From the NCBI GenBank assembly GCA_947487325.1, contig CANKWG010000038.1:1-13866 (forward strand): DNA of 13,866 nt. Reading direction: 5' to 3'. The position numbers and the translations under genes were made by a program. This document shows positions 1 through 6,254 of this stretch, one piece after another. The notes beneath the pieces were generated by a model. That model saw nothing but the letters and a program-made list of their open reading frames with translations, ran no database searches and was not told the origin of the DNA. Each line of letters opens with the position of its first letter. Position 1 is the stretch's first letter. Origin of the DNA: Oxalobacteraceae bacterium (GTDB lineage Bacteria > Pseudomonadota > Gammaproteobacteria > Burkholderiales > Burkholderiaceae_D).

Positions 1-342
1 AATGCCAGTCAGACGCTGATTGCATCCATCACGCACGAGAGCTGTCGGGAGCTTCAGCTGGCCGTGGGTGCCAAGGTCTTTGCGTTGATTAAGGCATCAG
101 CGGTGATATTGCACTTACCAAATGAAAGCGATACGCCACTCGCTAAAAATGCCTTGCTAGGTACCGTACACATGATCACTCAAGGTGAGCATCAATCGGA
201 GTTGGCGGTCTTGCTGGAGAGCGGGCTGACGCTGGTGACCACTATGAGCCGTCACGATATAGATGGGAAGGGACTTACAGAAGATTCGGCCGTGCTTGCT
301 GTGATTGAACCGTCAAACGTTATCATTGGCATCGCTGCTTGA
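1..342 (+). CDS. modE: ModE-type molybdate-binding protein, C-terminal tandem TOBE (Mop) domains, 5'-truncated
   Basis: The reading frame is open from base 1 and ends at TGA 340-342, so only the last 113 residues are present. They contain the end of one TOBE/Mop unit (ITHESCRELQL then VGAKVFALIKASAVIL) and a complete second unit that starts at NALLGTVHMITQGEHQSE and ends EPSNVIIGIAA. The ALIKASxVIL segment is a hallmark of molybdate-binding Mop folds, and a pair of units joined by a short xxAKNxLxGTV linker is the arrangement of the C-terminal half of ModE regulators, which bind molybdate and repress or activate molybdenum uptake genes. The DNA-binding N-terminus lies outside the window, so a stand-alone molybdopterin-binding protein or the tail of a ModC-like ATPase cannot be fully excluded. 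No recognisable partner genes (modABC) follow downstream. Confidence 0.7.
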   Translation, partial: NASQTLIASITHESCRELQLAVGAKVFALIKASAVILHLPNESDTPLAKNALLGTVHMITQGEHQSELAVLLESGLTLVTTMSRHDIDGKGLTEDSAVLAVIEPSNVIIGIAA

Positions 343-409
343 ATGTCTAATAAGCAGAGGTTCATTCATGCGAGCACCAGTGTTGAGGCCGGCAATTCAA
401 ACAACAAAC

Positions 410-498
410 GACACTGGATCCCGGCCTGCGCCAGGATGACGATTTTTTGGCCAACAGTCTTCGAAAAGTCATCCCGGCGCACGCCGGGATCCAGCGTC
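410..498. repeat. Inverted-repeat element (dispersed palindromic repeat type)
   Basis: Two arms of 31 bases, 410-440 and 468-498, are reverse complements of each other with three mismatches, separated by a 27-base spacer. Each arm is itself a short imperfect palindrome built on CCCGGC-n-GCCGGG, with the core CTGGATCCCGGC and ending GGATGAC. Translated, the repeat gives the HWIPACARMT-type peptide often seen in spurious ORFs of proteobacterial genomes, which marks it as a multicopy intergenic palindromic element rather than a gene. It lies between the ModE-type gene and the converging dehydrogenase gene, so it could form a hairpin that ends or stabilises either transcript. No second copy is visible in this window. 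Confidence 0.75.
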
Positions 499-571
499 TT
501 TAGCCCATTGAAGGGCGGTGTATTAGGGCGCGAGTCTCAATAACGGCTTGCAATCAAAAATGCCTACGTGA

Positions 572-1549
572 TTACAGTTGTATCAGCACCTTCGCATTCG
601 CGCCACGCTCGACCTGTTCATGTGCCGCCGCGATATCGGCCAGCGGATAGATCGCTGTGCTCGGATGCTGGAAGCCGGGACGCGACAGTGCTGCGTTCAC
701 ACCATCCAGAACCTCACGCATCAGATGCGGTGGCAACTTGTAGACAATGAAAAAATACACACGAATGAACCCCAGAATCATCGGACCAAAAGGCATCGTC
801 ACCGGGGGTTGGTTGCTGCCATACACTACGGCTTCTCCACCGAAGCGCAGCAAACTGCCGTAGTGGGGCGCATGCGTCGCTGCATCGACATCAATGATTG
901 CATCAGCACCCAAGCCATTCGTCAGTGCCTGCACACGCTCGACCAGTGATTCGGTTTTGTAATTGACGATATCTGTCGCGCCAATGCTCTTGGCAAGCTT
1001 TGCTTTGTCGTCGCTGCTCACAATGCCAATCACGCGCGCACCTGCAGCGCTGAGCAATTGCGTGACGTAGAAACCCACGCTGCCAGCGGCACCGGGCACC
1101 AGCACGGTCTTGCCGAGCAGGGAGCCGCAGGCCTGCACTGCGTGCATGGCGGTCATCAACGGAATCGCAATCGATGCGCCGACTTCAAAGCTGATGCCAT
1201 CCGGTAGTGGAACGACCTGTGACGCCGGCAGCACGATGTAATCCGCTGCCGTACCGAAGGGACGCTCCCATTGGCCATTGAACATCCACACGCGGCGGCC
1301 CATGAGTGCAGCATCGACACCGGCTCCCAACTTGTCGATGGTGCCTGCGCCATCGCTGTGCGGTGTGACCTCAGGATAGCCTGCGCCGCGTGCCGCAACG
1401 CCCGAACGTGATTTCACATCCGAGGGATTCACGCCCGAGAAAGCCACGCGAACGCGGACTTCTCCTGCGCTGGGTTCCGGTACAGGTTTGTCGACGATGC
1501 GCAGTACTTCGGCTGCGGGGCCTTTGCTGTTGTAAATTGCTGCTCGCAT
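572..1549 (-). CDS. Zinc-independent MDR-family NAD(P)H:quinone oxidoreductase-like dehydrogenase
   Basis: This 325-residue protein belongs to the medium-chain dehydrogenase/reductase superfamily, quinone oxidoreductase branch. The N-terminal GroES-like catalytic domain starts MRAAIYNSKGPAAEVL and includes the family segment FSGVNPSDVKSRSG (about 37-50). The Rossmann domain shows the cofactor motif VPGAAGSVG (151-159), where AxxGxxG is typical of NADPH-using members. There is no Cys-rich structural zinc lobe and no catalytic zinc triad, so a zinc-free reductase of quinones or enones is expected; the true substrate is unknown. I chose ATG 1549 because GGAG (1555-1558) lies 5 bases upstream and the family consensus starts here; an in-frame ATG at 1567 would add MNTGAS but has no good ribosome site. 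The gene follows fhs on the same strand after about 60 bases, so co-transcription is possible. Confidence 0.85.
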   Translation of the reverse strand: MRAAIYNSKGPAAEVLRIVDKPVPEPSAGEVRVRVAFSGVNPSDVKSRSGVAARGAGYPEVTPHSDGAGTIDKLGAGVDAALMGRRVWMFNGQWERPFGTAADYIVLPASQVVPLPDGISFEVGASIAIPLMTAMHAVQACGSLLGKTVLVPGAAGSVGFYVTQLLSAAGARVIGIVSSDDKAKLAKSIGATDIVNYKTESLVERVQALTNGLGADAIIDVDAATHAPHYGSLLRFGGEAVVYGSNQPPVTMPFGPMILGFIRVYFFIVYKLPPHLMREVLDGVNAALSRPGFQHPSTAIYPLADIAAAHEQVERGANAKVLIQL

Positions 1550-1554
1550 GGATG

Positions 1555-1558
1555 CTCC
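1555..1558 (-). promoter_or_regulatory. Ribosome binding site deciding the dehydrogenase start
   Basis: On the minus strand the sequence reads GGAG, then 5 bases, then ATG at 1549. The alternative upstream ATG at 1567 is preceded only by AGGCACCCC-like sequence without a well-spaced Shine-Dalgarno, so the inner start is preferred. Confidence 0.6.
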
Positions 1559-1612
1559 AGTGTTCATGGGGTGCCTATAGAAAATTAAAGGATTGCGTTT
1601 GAGTTTGGTTTG

Positions 1613-3283
1613 TCAGAATAGACCAACGACTTTGCCGTTTTCATCGATATCGATTTTTTCTGCACTCGGTACTTTAGGCAGACCCGGCATGGTCATGATG
1701 TCACCACAAATCATCACAATGAATTGCGCGCCTGCTGCCAGCCGTACTTCACGAATGTTGACCATGTGCCCGCTAGGTGCGCCGCGTAGTGTGGCATCCG
1801 AGCTGAATGAAGACTGCGTCTTTGCGACACAGATCGGGTAATGACCATAACCGGCTTCTTCCCAGGCCTTGAGCTGCTGCTTGATTTTTGCTGATGCACT
1901 GATATCAGCGGCACCATAAATTTTGGTAGCCACTTTTTTCATTTTGTCCCACAGGGAGTCCTGGTCTTCATAGACGAACTTCACTGCGTCACCACGCTCG
2001 GCCAAGCGTACCACCTCATGCGCCAGTCCCTCAGCACCCGCGCTGCCTTTAGCCCAATGTTCGGCCAGTACCACGTTGACGTCGAGCGCTTTCATGCGTT
2101 CAGTCACGAGACTGATTTCTGCGTCCGTATCAAACGTAAAGCGGTTGATCGATACAACGCAGGGCAGACCATAGTGGGTCTTGACGTTTTCGACGTGACG
2201 CTCAAGGTTGACCAAACCTTTTTGCAGTGCATCCAGATCTTCGGTGTTGAGTGCTTTGACATCCTTGCCGCCGTGGTATTTCAGCGCGCGTATTGTTGCG
2301 ACCAGCACGCAGGCCGCCGGCTTGAGACCCGTTTTCCGGCACTTGATATCGATGAATTTTTCCGCGCCGAGATCAGCACCGAAACCCGCTTCAGTGACGA
2401 CGTACTCACCGAGTTTCAATGCGCTTTGGGTGGCGATAACAGAGTTGCAGCCATGAGCGATGTTGGCAAATGGTCCGCCATGCACAAACGCCGGATTGTT
2501 TTCCAGTGTCTGGACCAGATTGGGTTGCAGAGCGTCTTTCAACAGCACTGTCATCGCACCATGTGCATTCAGATCACGCGCATGGATCGGCTTCAGTTCG
2601 CGGCTGTAGCCAATCACAATATCTCCAAGTCGTTTCTTCAGATCCTGCACCGAGGTGGCAAGGCAGAAGATCGCCATCACCTCTGAGGCGACGACGATAT
2701 CGAAACCATCCTGACGAACAAAGCCATTCGCGGTGCCGCCGTTACCCACCACGATGTCACGCAACGCGCGATCATTCATGTCAACCACACGCTTCCAAGT
2801 GATGCGACGCGGATCAATATCGAGCGTATTGCCGTGATTGATATGGTTGTCGATCATGGCGGCCAGCAAATTGTTCGCCAACGCAATCGCCGAGAAGTCA
2901 CCGGGGGAAGGCAGGTTGATATCTTCCATCGGCACGATCTGCGCATGGCCACCGCCAGCAGCACCGCCCTTGACACCAAAAACCGGTCCCAGCGAGGGCT
3001 CGCGCAGGCAGATGACGGTTTTTTTGCCGATACGATTAAGCGCATCGCCCAATCCCACTGTGGTGGTGGTTTTACCTTCACCCGCCGGTGTCGGGCTAAT
3101 GGCCGTGACCAAAATCAATTTGCCGTCAGGCTTTTTCTTTAGAGTCTCAAGATAAGAGAGAGCGATCTTGGCCTTGTAATGGCCATAGGGTTCGATGGAG
3201 TCTTCGGGAATACCCAAGGTCGCAGCCACGTCGACCACTTTGTTCATTTTTGCTTTTTGTGCAATTTCGATATCGCTTTCCAT
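1613..3283 (-). CDS. fhs: Formate--tetrahydrofolate ligase
   Basis: This 556-residue protein is full length for the family. It catalyses ATP-dependent formylation of tetrahydrofolate by formate to 10-formyl-THF in the cytoplasm, feeding purine synthesis and one-carbon metabolism. Visible hallmarks are the P-loop TPAGEGKTTTT (65-75), the REPSLGPVFGVKGGAAGGG block (94-112), NNPAFVHGGPFANIAHGCNS, TEAGFGADLGAEKF, the VATIRALKYHGG signature, and the C-terminal GDIMTMPGLP. The ATG at 3283 has AAGGGGG about 5 bases upstream. One oddity: after EDINL the usual His-Phe-Thr before GDF is replaced by Pro-Ser-Pro (125-127), in a loop that is normally strongly conserved; the rest of the protein looks intact. 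It is divergent from a class V aminotransferase and is followed by the MDR dehydrogenase. No folD or purU is visible nearby. Confidence 0.96.
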   Translation of the reverse strand: MESDIEIAQKAKMNKVVDVAATLGIPEDSIEPYGHYKAKIALSYLETLKKKPDGKLILVTAISPTPAGEGKTTTTVGLGDALNRIGKKTVICLREPSLGPVFGVKGGAAGGGHAQIVPMEDINLPSPGDFSAIALANNLLAAMIDNHINHGNTLDIDPRRITWKRVVDMNDRALRDIVVGNGGTANGFVRQDGFDIVVASEVMAIFCLATSVQDLKKRLGDIVIGYSRELKPIHARDLNAHGAMTVLLKDALQPNLVQTLENNPAFVHGGPFANIAHGCNSVIATQSALKLGEYVVTEAGFGADLGAEKFIDIKCRKTGLKPAACVLVATIRALKYHGGKDVKALNTEDLDALQKGLVNLERHVENVKTHYGLPCVVSINRFTFDTDAEISLVTERMKALDVNVVLAEHWAKGSAGAEGLAHEVVRLAERGDAVKFVYEDQDSLWDKMKKVATKIYGAADISASAKIKQQLKAWEEAGYGHYPICVAKTQSSFSSDATLRGAPSGHMVNIREVRLAAGAQFIVMICGDIMTMPGLPKVPSAEKIDIDENGKVVGLF

Positions 3284-3481
3284 GGTGCCCCCTTAGTTCT
3301 AGTTTTTTAAGCAAAGGGGCAATTCTATAGCGGCTGGAAAACCTCTGCGTTATCGACAGAAAGGCCATGACGCTGTACGGGTTAAAGCAATGTAAGACCT
3401 CTGTTAAACTTGCTATCCCTGCTACGGTTTTGTCTAACTTGTTGGACGCAACCAAGCTCATATATCAGTACAGGACTCGTC
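3284..3481. promoter_or_regulatory. Divergent intergenic region between fhs and the class V aminotransferase
   Basis: This 198-base gap must contain the promoters of both fhs (minus) and the aminotransferase (plus). On the minus strand a TATAGAAT stretch near 3325-3332 is a possible -10 box for fhs, but I find no convincing -35 at normal spacing. I looked for a glycine or THF riboswitch core and saw none. No clear operator palindrome stands out. Confidence 0.4.
3472..3475 (+). promoter_or_regulatory. Ribosome binding site deciding the aminotransferase start
   Basis: AGGA lies 6 bases before ATG 3482. The in-frame upstream start at 3410 would add 24 residues with no family similarity and no ribosome site, so the inner start is chosen. 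Confidence 0.55.
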
Positions 3482-4609
3482 ATGCCCGGTTTGCTTCCCC
3501 ACGTTGATCCCGATGGATTGCTTGAATTTTCCGTCGTCTACACCGACCGCTCTCTCAATCACATGTCGGAAGCCTTCAAAGGCGTGATCACCGATATCTC
3601 GAAAATCCTGAAAGAGGTCTACAACGCGAAATCCGCGCTGGTGGTTCCGGGAAGTGGTACCTACGGAATGGAAGCCGCTGCGCGCCAGTTCGCCACGGGC
3701 CGCAAATGTGCGGTGATCCGCAATGGCTGGTTCAGCTATCGCTGGACGCAGATTTTTGAGATGGGCAGTATTTCGAACGACCTGCACATTATTCAGGGCC
3801 GCCAGCTTGTCAATGAATTCGAAGGTGCCTATGCGCCGCCACCGATTGATGAGGTCGTGGCCTGGATACGCAAGGAAAAGCCAGCCGTTGTATTTGCACC
3901 GCACGTTGAAACCTCGGCTGGCATGATTCTGCCGCCGGAGTATCTGCGGGCAGTGGGTGAGGCAGTGGAATCCGTTGATGGTCTGTTCGTGCTCGACTGT
4001 ATCGCTTCAGGTGCAATGTGGGTCGACATGGCGGCTTCCAAAGTGGACGTGCTGATCAGCGCGCCACAAAAAGGCTGGAGCAGTTCGCCTTGCTGCGCAC
4101 TGATTGCCATGAGCGAGCGCGCGCGTCAGAAAATTGATTCGACCCAAAGCACCAGCTATTCCTGCGATCTAAAGAAATGGTTGCAGATCATGGAGACCTA
4201 CGAAAAAGGTGCCCACATTTATCACACCACCATGCCGACTGATTCGCTGCGTGTCCTGCGCGATGTGATGAAAGAAACCCAAGCGGCTGGTTTCGCTAAC
4301 CTGAAGAAAAATCAGGAAGATCTCGGCCTTAAGGTGCGCGCACTGCTCGAAGCCAAGGGCTTCAAGAGCGTGGCCGCCCCCGGCTTTCAGGCGCCTTGTG
4401 TGGTGGTCAGCTACACCAAGGATCCTGACATTCAGAACGGTAAAAAATTCATGGCGCTGGGTATGCAGACGGCTGCCGGCGTCCCACTGCAGGTCGGTGA
4501 GCGGGAAGATTTCCGCACTTTCCGCATTGGTCTCTTTGGGCTGGAAAAGCTGTTGGACATTGACCGTACCTTCGGGCATTTGTCCAGCGCGTTGGACCGT
4601 TTGCATTAA
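3482..4609 (+). CDS. Class V aminotransferase (alanine/serine--glyoxylate aminotransferase family)
   Basis: This 375-residue PLP enzyme has the fold-type I small-molecule aminotransferase layout. The phosphate-binding segment is VVPGSGTYGMEAA (54-66), the pyridine-nitrogen aspartate is Asp172 in FVLDCIASGAMWVD, and the Schiff-base lysine is Lys197 in ISAPQKGWSSSP. Near the C-terminus FRTFRIGLFG (344-353) matches the RIG motif whose Arg binds the substrate carboxylate in alanine-glyoxylate aminotransferases. These features support transamination with glyoxylate or pyruvate as likely acceptor; the amino donor cannot be read from sequence. It is divergent from fhs, which suggests but does not prove a role in serine/glycine/glyoxylate and one-carbon balance. 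A small secreted-protein gene starts 22 bases downstream. Confidence 0.88.
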   Translation: MPGLLPHVDPDGLLEFSVVYTDRSLNHMSEAFKGVITDISKILKEVYNAKSALVVPGSGTYGMEAAARQFATGRKCAVIRNGWFSYRWTQIFEMGSISNDLHIIQGRQLVNEFEGAYAPPPIDEVVAWIRKEKPAVVFAPHVETSAGMILPPEYLRAVGEAVESVDGLFVLDCIASGAMWVDMAASKVDVLISAPQKGWSSSPCCALIAMSERARQKIDSTQSTSYSCDLKKWLQIMETYEKGAHIYHTTMPTDSLRVLRDVMKETQAAGFANLKKNQEDLGLKVRALLEAKGFKSVAAPGFQAPCVVVSYTKDPDIQNGKKFMALGMQTAAGVPLQVGEREDFRTFRIGLFGLEKLLDIDRTFGHLSSALDRLH

Positions 4610-4631
4610 AACGTTCAGGCCGTCCGTCGCA

Positions 4632-5105
4632 ATGCAACGGGCGACCTTCAGGCTTGTTTCAGTGGTAGCACGCTGCATCGTTTTTGCGGCAATGCTCATC
4701 ATGAGTGAATGGTCCAGCGCGCAAGCAGTGGACTATGTTTGCGAAGGCGCGCTTCGGACCGATAATGTGTTTGAAGCCGGTGGTGTAACTACGGAGACTC
4801 GGCGCTTTCGAATCACCGCAAATATCGCCGCTGGCTATGTCAAGCGCGATCCCGCGCTGGCTGCCGGTTGTTTTGCAGGGCGCACCGAAGTATGTGCCTG
4901 CGAACCACCGAGCTCGGAAAAAATTGTGTGTCGCAGTCTTGGTTTTCGGGCTGACGGTACAGAAGTCAGTTTGGATTTCACCCTGCGCCATAGTGAGCGG
5001 CTACTGAATGTCGTGGGTAAGGAATTCAACCCAGGTTTGGGTACGCTGATCGAGGTGCAGGGTGAATTGATCTGCACGCGCTCGCCCGCAGTCTCTACTC
5101 CTTGA
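4632..5105 (+). CDS. Hypothetical secreted cysteine-rich protein
   Basis: I do not recognise the family. The 157-residue product begins with a basic and hydrophobic stretch (about 1-32) ending SSAQA-V, a good signal peptidase I site after residue 32, so it should be periplasmic or secreted. The mature part has six cysteines (37, 80, 88, 90, 100, 148), enough for three disulfides, with a CAC pair at 88-90; the rest is beta-rich with RRFRITANIAAGY and LDFTLRH segments. ATG 4632 is chosen because it gives the complete signal peptide; the ribosome site is weak, and ATG 4692 or 4701 would cut the signal. It lies 22 bases after the aminotransferase and 17 bases before the thioredoxin-like gene, so the three may form one operon. 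The thioredoxin neighbour may serve its cysteines. Confidence 0.65.
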   Translation: MQRATFRLVSVVARCIVFAAMLIMSEWSSAQAVDYVCEGALRTDNVFEAGGVTTETRRFRITANIAAGYVKRDPALAAGCFAGRTEVCACEPPSSEKIVCRSLGFRADGTEVSLDFTLRHSERLLNVVGKEFNPGLGTLIEVQGELICTRSPAVSTP

Positions 5106-5113
5106 ATCGTCAC

Positions 5114-5118
5114 GAGGG
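5114..5118 (+). promoter_or_regulatory. Ribosome binding site deciding the thioredoxin-like start
   Basis: GAGGG sits 4 bases before ATG 5123. An in-frame TTG at 5102 overlaps the preceding stop codon and would add seven polar residues ahead of the signal peptide, so ATG 5123 is favoured. Confidence 0.55.
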
Positions 5119-5122
5119 CAAC

Positions 5123-5620
5123 ATGGTCATTCGCATTGCCGCAATCCTGTTGACCAGCGTTCTTTTCACTCTGCCCGCGCAGGCACAGTCGCATGACGAC
5201 ATGCTGCCCGTCCCGCAGAATCTTCAGCGCGAGGCTGCGCAAGCACACGCAGACCGAAAGGCTTTCCTGCTGATGTTCTCATTGCCCGGCTGTGGTTATT
5301 GCAAGGTCGTGCGTCGCAATTACTTGATGCCGCTGCTGCGCGATGCATTGCCTGCGGACAGGCCAGTCATACGCGAAGTGCAGATCACCAGCCGCGATTC
5401 GCTACAGGGATTTGATGGCAAAGCCACCACGCAATCCGCACTCGCGACTCGCTATGGTGTACAGGTGGCGCCGACAGTCATTGTCGTGAATGCCGAGGGA
5501 GAGTTACTGGCAGATCCTATTGTGGGTGGCGATAACAACGGTCTCTATTCTGCCTACCTGGATCGTGCGCTGGAAGCAGCAGAAAAACAGTTTACAAATC
5601 AGCGAGTCAAGGTGCGTTGA
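5123..5620 (+). CDS. Periplasmic thioredoxin-like protein (CGYC)
   Basis: This 165-residue protein has an N-terminal signal peptide (hydrophobic core IAAILLTSVLFTLP, cleavage near AQAQ-S at residue 22) followed by one thioredoxin fold. The redox motif is Cys57-Gly-Tyr-Cys60 in FSLPGCGYCKVV, and the cis-proline is Pro117 in YGVQVAPTVIVVN, both in the expected places. The length, the export signal and a pre-helix rich in Ala and Gln resemble the SoxW/thioredoxin_7-type periplasmic reductases rather than cytoplasmic TrxA. It probably reduces or isomerises disulfides in exported proteins; the upstream gene encodes an exported protein with six cysteines and is the most obvious candidate client. 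An electron donor such as DsbD/CcdA is not in the window. Confidence 0.85.
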   Translation: MVIRIAAILLTSVLFTLPAQAQSHDDMLPVPQNLQREAAQAHADRKAFLLMFSLPGCGYCKVVRRNYLMPLLRDALPADRPVIREVQITSRDSLQGFDGKATTQSALATRYGVQVAPTVIVVNAEGELLADPIVGGDNNGLYSAYLDRALEAAEKQFTNQRVKVR

Positions 5621-5674
5621 ATTCCGGATGGTTCGCAGTCACTGCAGACCAAAGGCGGCGATGACGGGTAAACG

Positions 5675-6163
5675 CTATTTTTTTGAGGCAAATTTGCAGC
5701 TACCTGTTTCCGAAAAAAGACGTGGACGATAATAAGAGAAGCGTTTCTTGTCGGTCGCGTTGATATCTTCCTGAGTCAGGTAGCGACCACTGTTGGTCTG
5801 GTACTCATTAGCCATCACGAACTTTCCGGTATCGAGCTCGATGCGATAGTAGTACTGCTCGATGAGACCTTTGTCCAGTCGGGTCTGGTCTTCATGCGCG
5901 ATGATTTTCTTCTCTTCCCATTTGTCGACCACCACGGGTACTCTGGGATTGTTTTCATCCACCCGCCGTACCATCGACTTGTCTTTTTCATCGACGAGGA
6001 AGACGAAGGTGCAGAGCGCAACATTATCCTGACAAATCCATTTGTTACCCCGCAATGCCGTGGTCACGCAGGTATAAGTCGCCGCGTGCGAGGGCGCTGC
6101 AACCAGCGTGCTGGACAGCAGGGCGATGATGCCAGTGCAAAGGTTTCGGTTCAGAACCTGCAT
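5675..6163 (-). CDS. Hypothetical exported protein with four mature cysteines
   Basis: I do not recognise the family. The 162-residue product has a clear signal peptide (hydrophobic core GIIALLSSTLVAAP, cleavage after SHA at residue 27). The mature part contains Cys32, 44, 51 and 156, which could form two disulfides, and many charged residues including a VDEKDKSMVRRVDENN stretch and an aromatic YYYRIELDTGKF segment. The start at 6163 gives a well-formed signal peptide, though no strong ribosome site is seen. It is convergent with the thioredoxin-like gene, with 54 bases between them, and lies downstream of the histidine kinase on the same strand with a gap of about 90 bases, so it may be read from the same transcript or its own promoter. 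Confidence 0.65.
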   Translation of the reverse strand: MQVLNRNLCTGIIALLSSTLVAAPSHAATYTCVTTALRGNKWICQDNVALCTFVFLVDEKDKSMVRRVDENNPRVPVVVDKWEEKKIIAHEDQTRLDKGLIEQYYYRIELDTGKFVMANEYQTNSGRYLTQEDINATDKKRFSYYRPRLFSETGSCKFASKK

Positions 6164-6254
6164 TGCCGTGTCAGGCGGCCGTGCCGCTTGGAAGAGTGTT
6201 GCTTATTATAAACGTTCCTCAGGAGGATTTTCCCATCCAGAGACCAGGGATTAA

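Noticed and set aside
410..498. CRISPR-like repeat-spacer-repeat
   Set aside because: The two 27-31 base copies are inverted rather than direct and there are only two; no cas genes nearby.
343..543. 66-residue ORF starting directly after the ModE-type stop
   Set aside because: Its middle is translated palindromic repeat (HWIPACARMT type), with no ribosome site or family similarity.
2018..2686. 222-residue plus-strand ORF
   Set aside because: Antisense to the well-conserved fhs gene; it shows no domain and arises from the codon bias of fhs.
3284..3481. Riboswitch (glycine or THF) upstream of fhs or the aminotransferase
   Set aside because: I searched both strands by eye for the conserved cores and found none.
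3458..3904. 148-residue minus-strand ORF at the start of the aminotransferase
   Set aside because: Antisense to conserved PLP-enzyme sequence; no recognisable protein features.
4169..4702. 177-residue minus-strand ORF
   Set aside because: Antisense to the aminotransferase C-terminus and the start of the secreted protein; no domain or good start.
5621..5674. Intrinsic terminator between the converging thioredoxin-like and exported-protein genes
   Set aside because: GCAGT-C-ACTGC has a one-base loop and no T-run directly after it; the T-run near 5679 belongs to the opposite gene's end.
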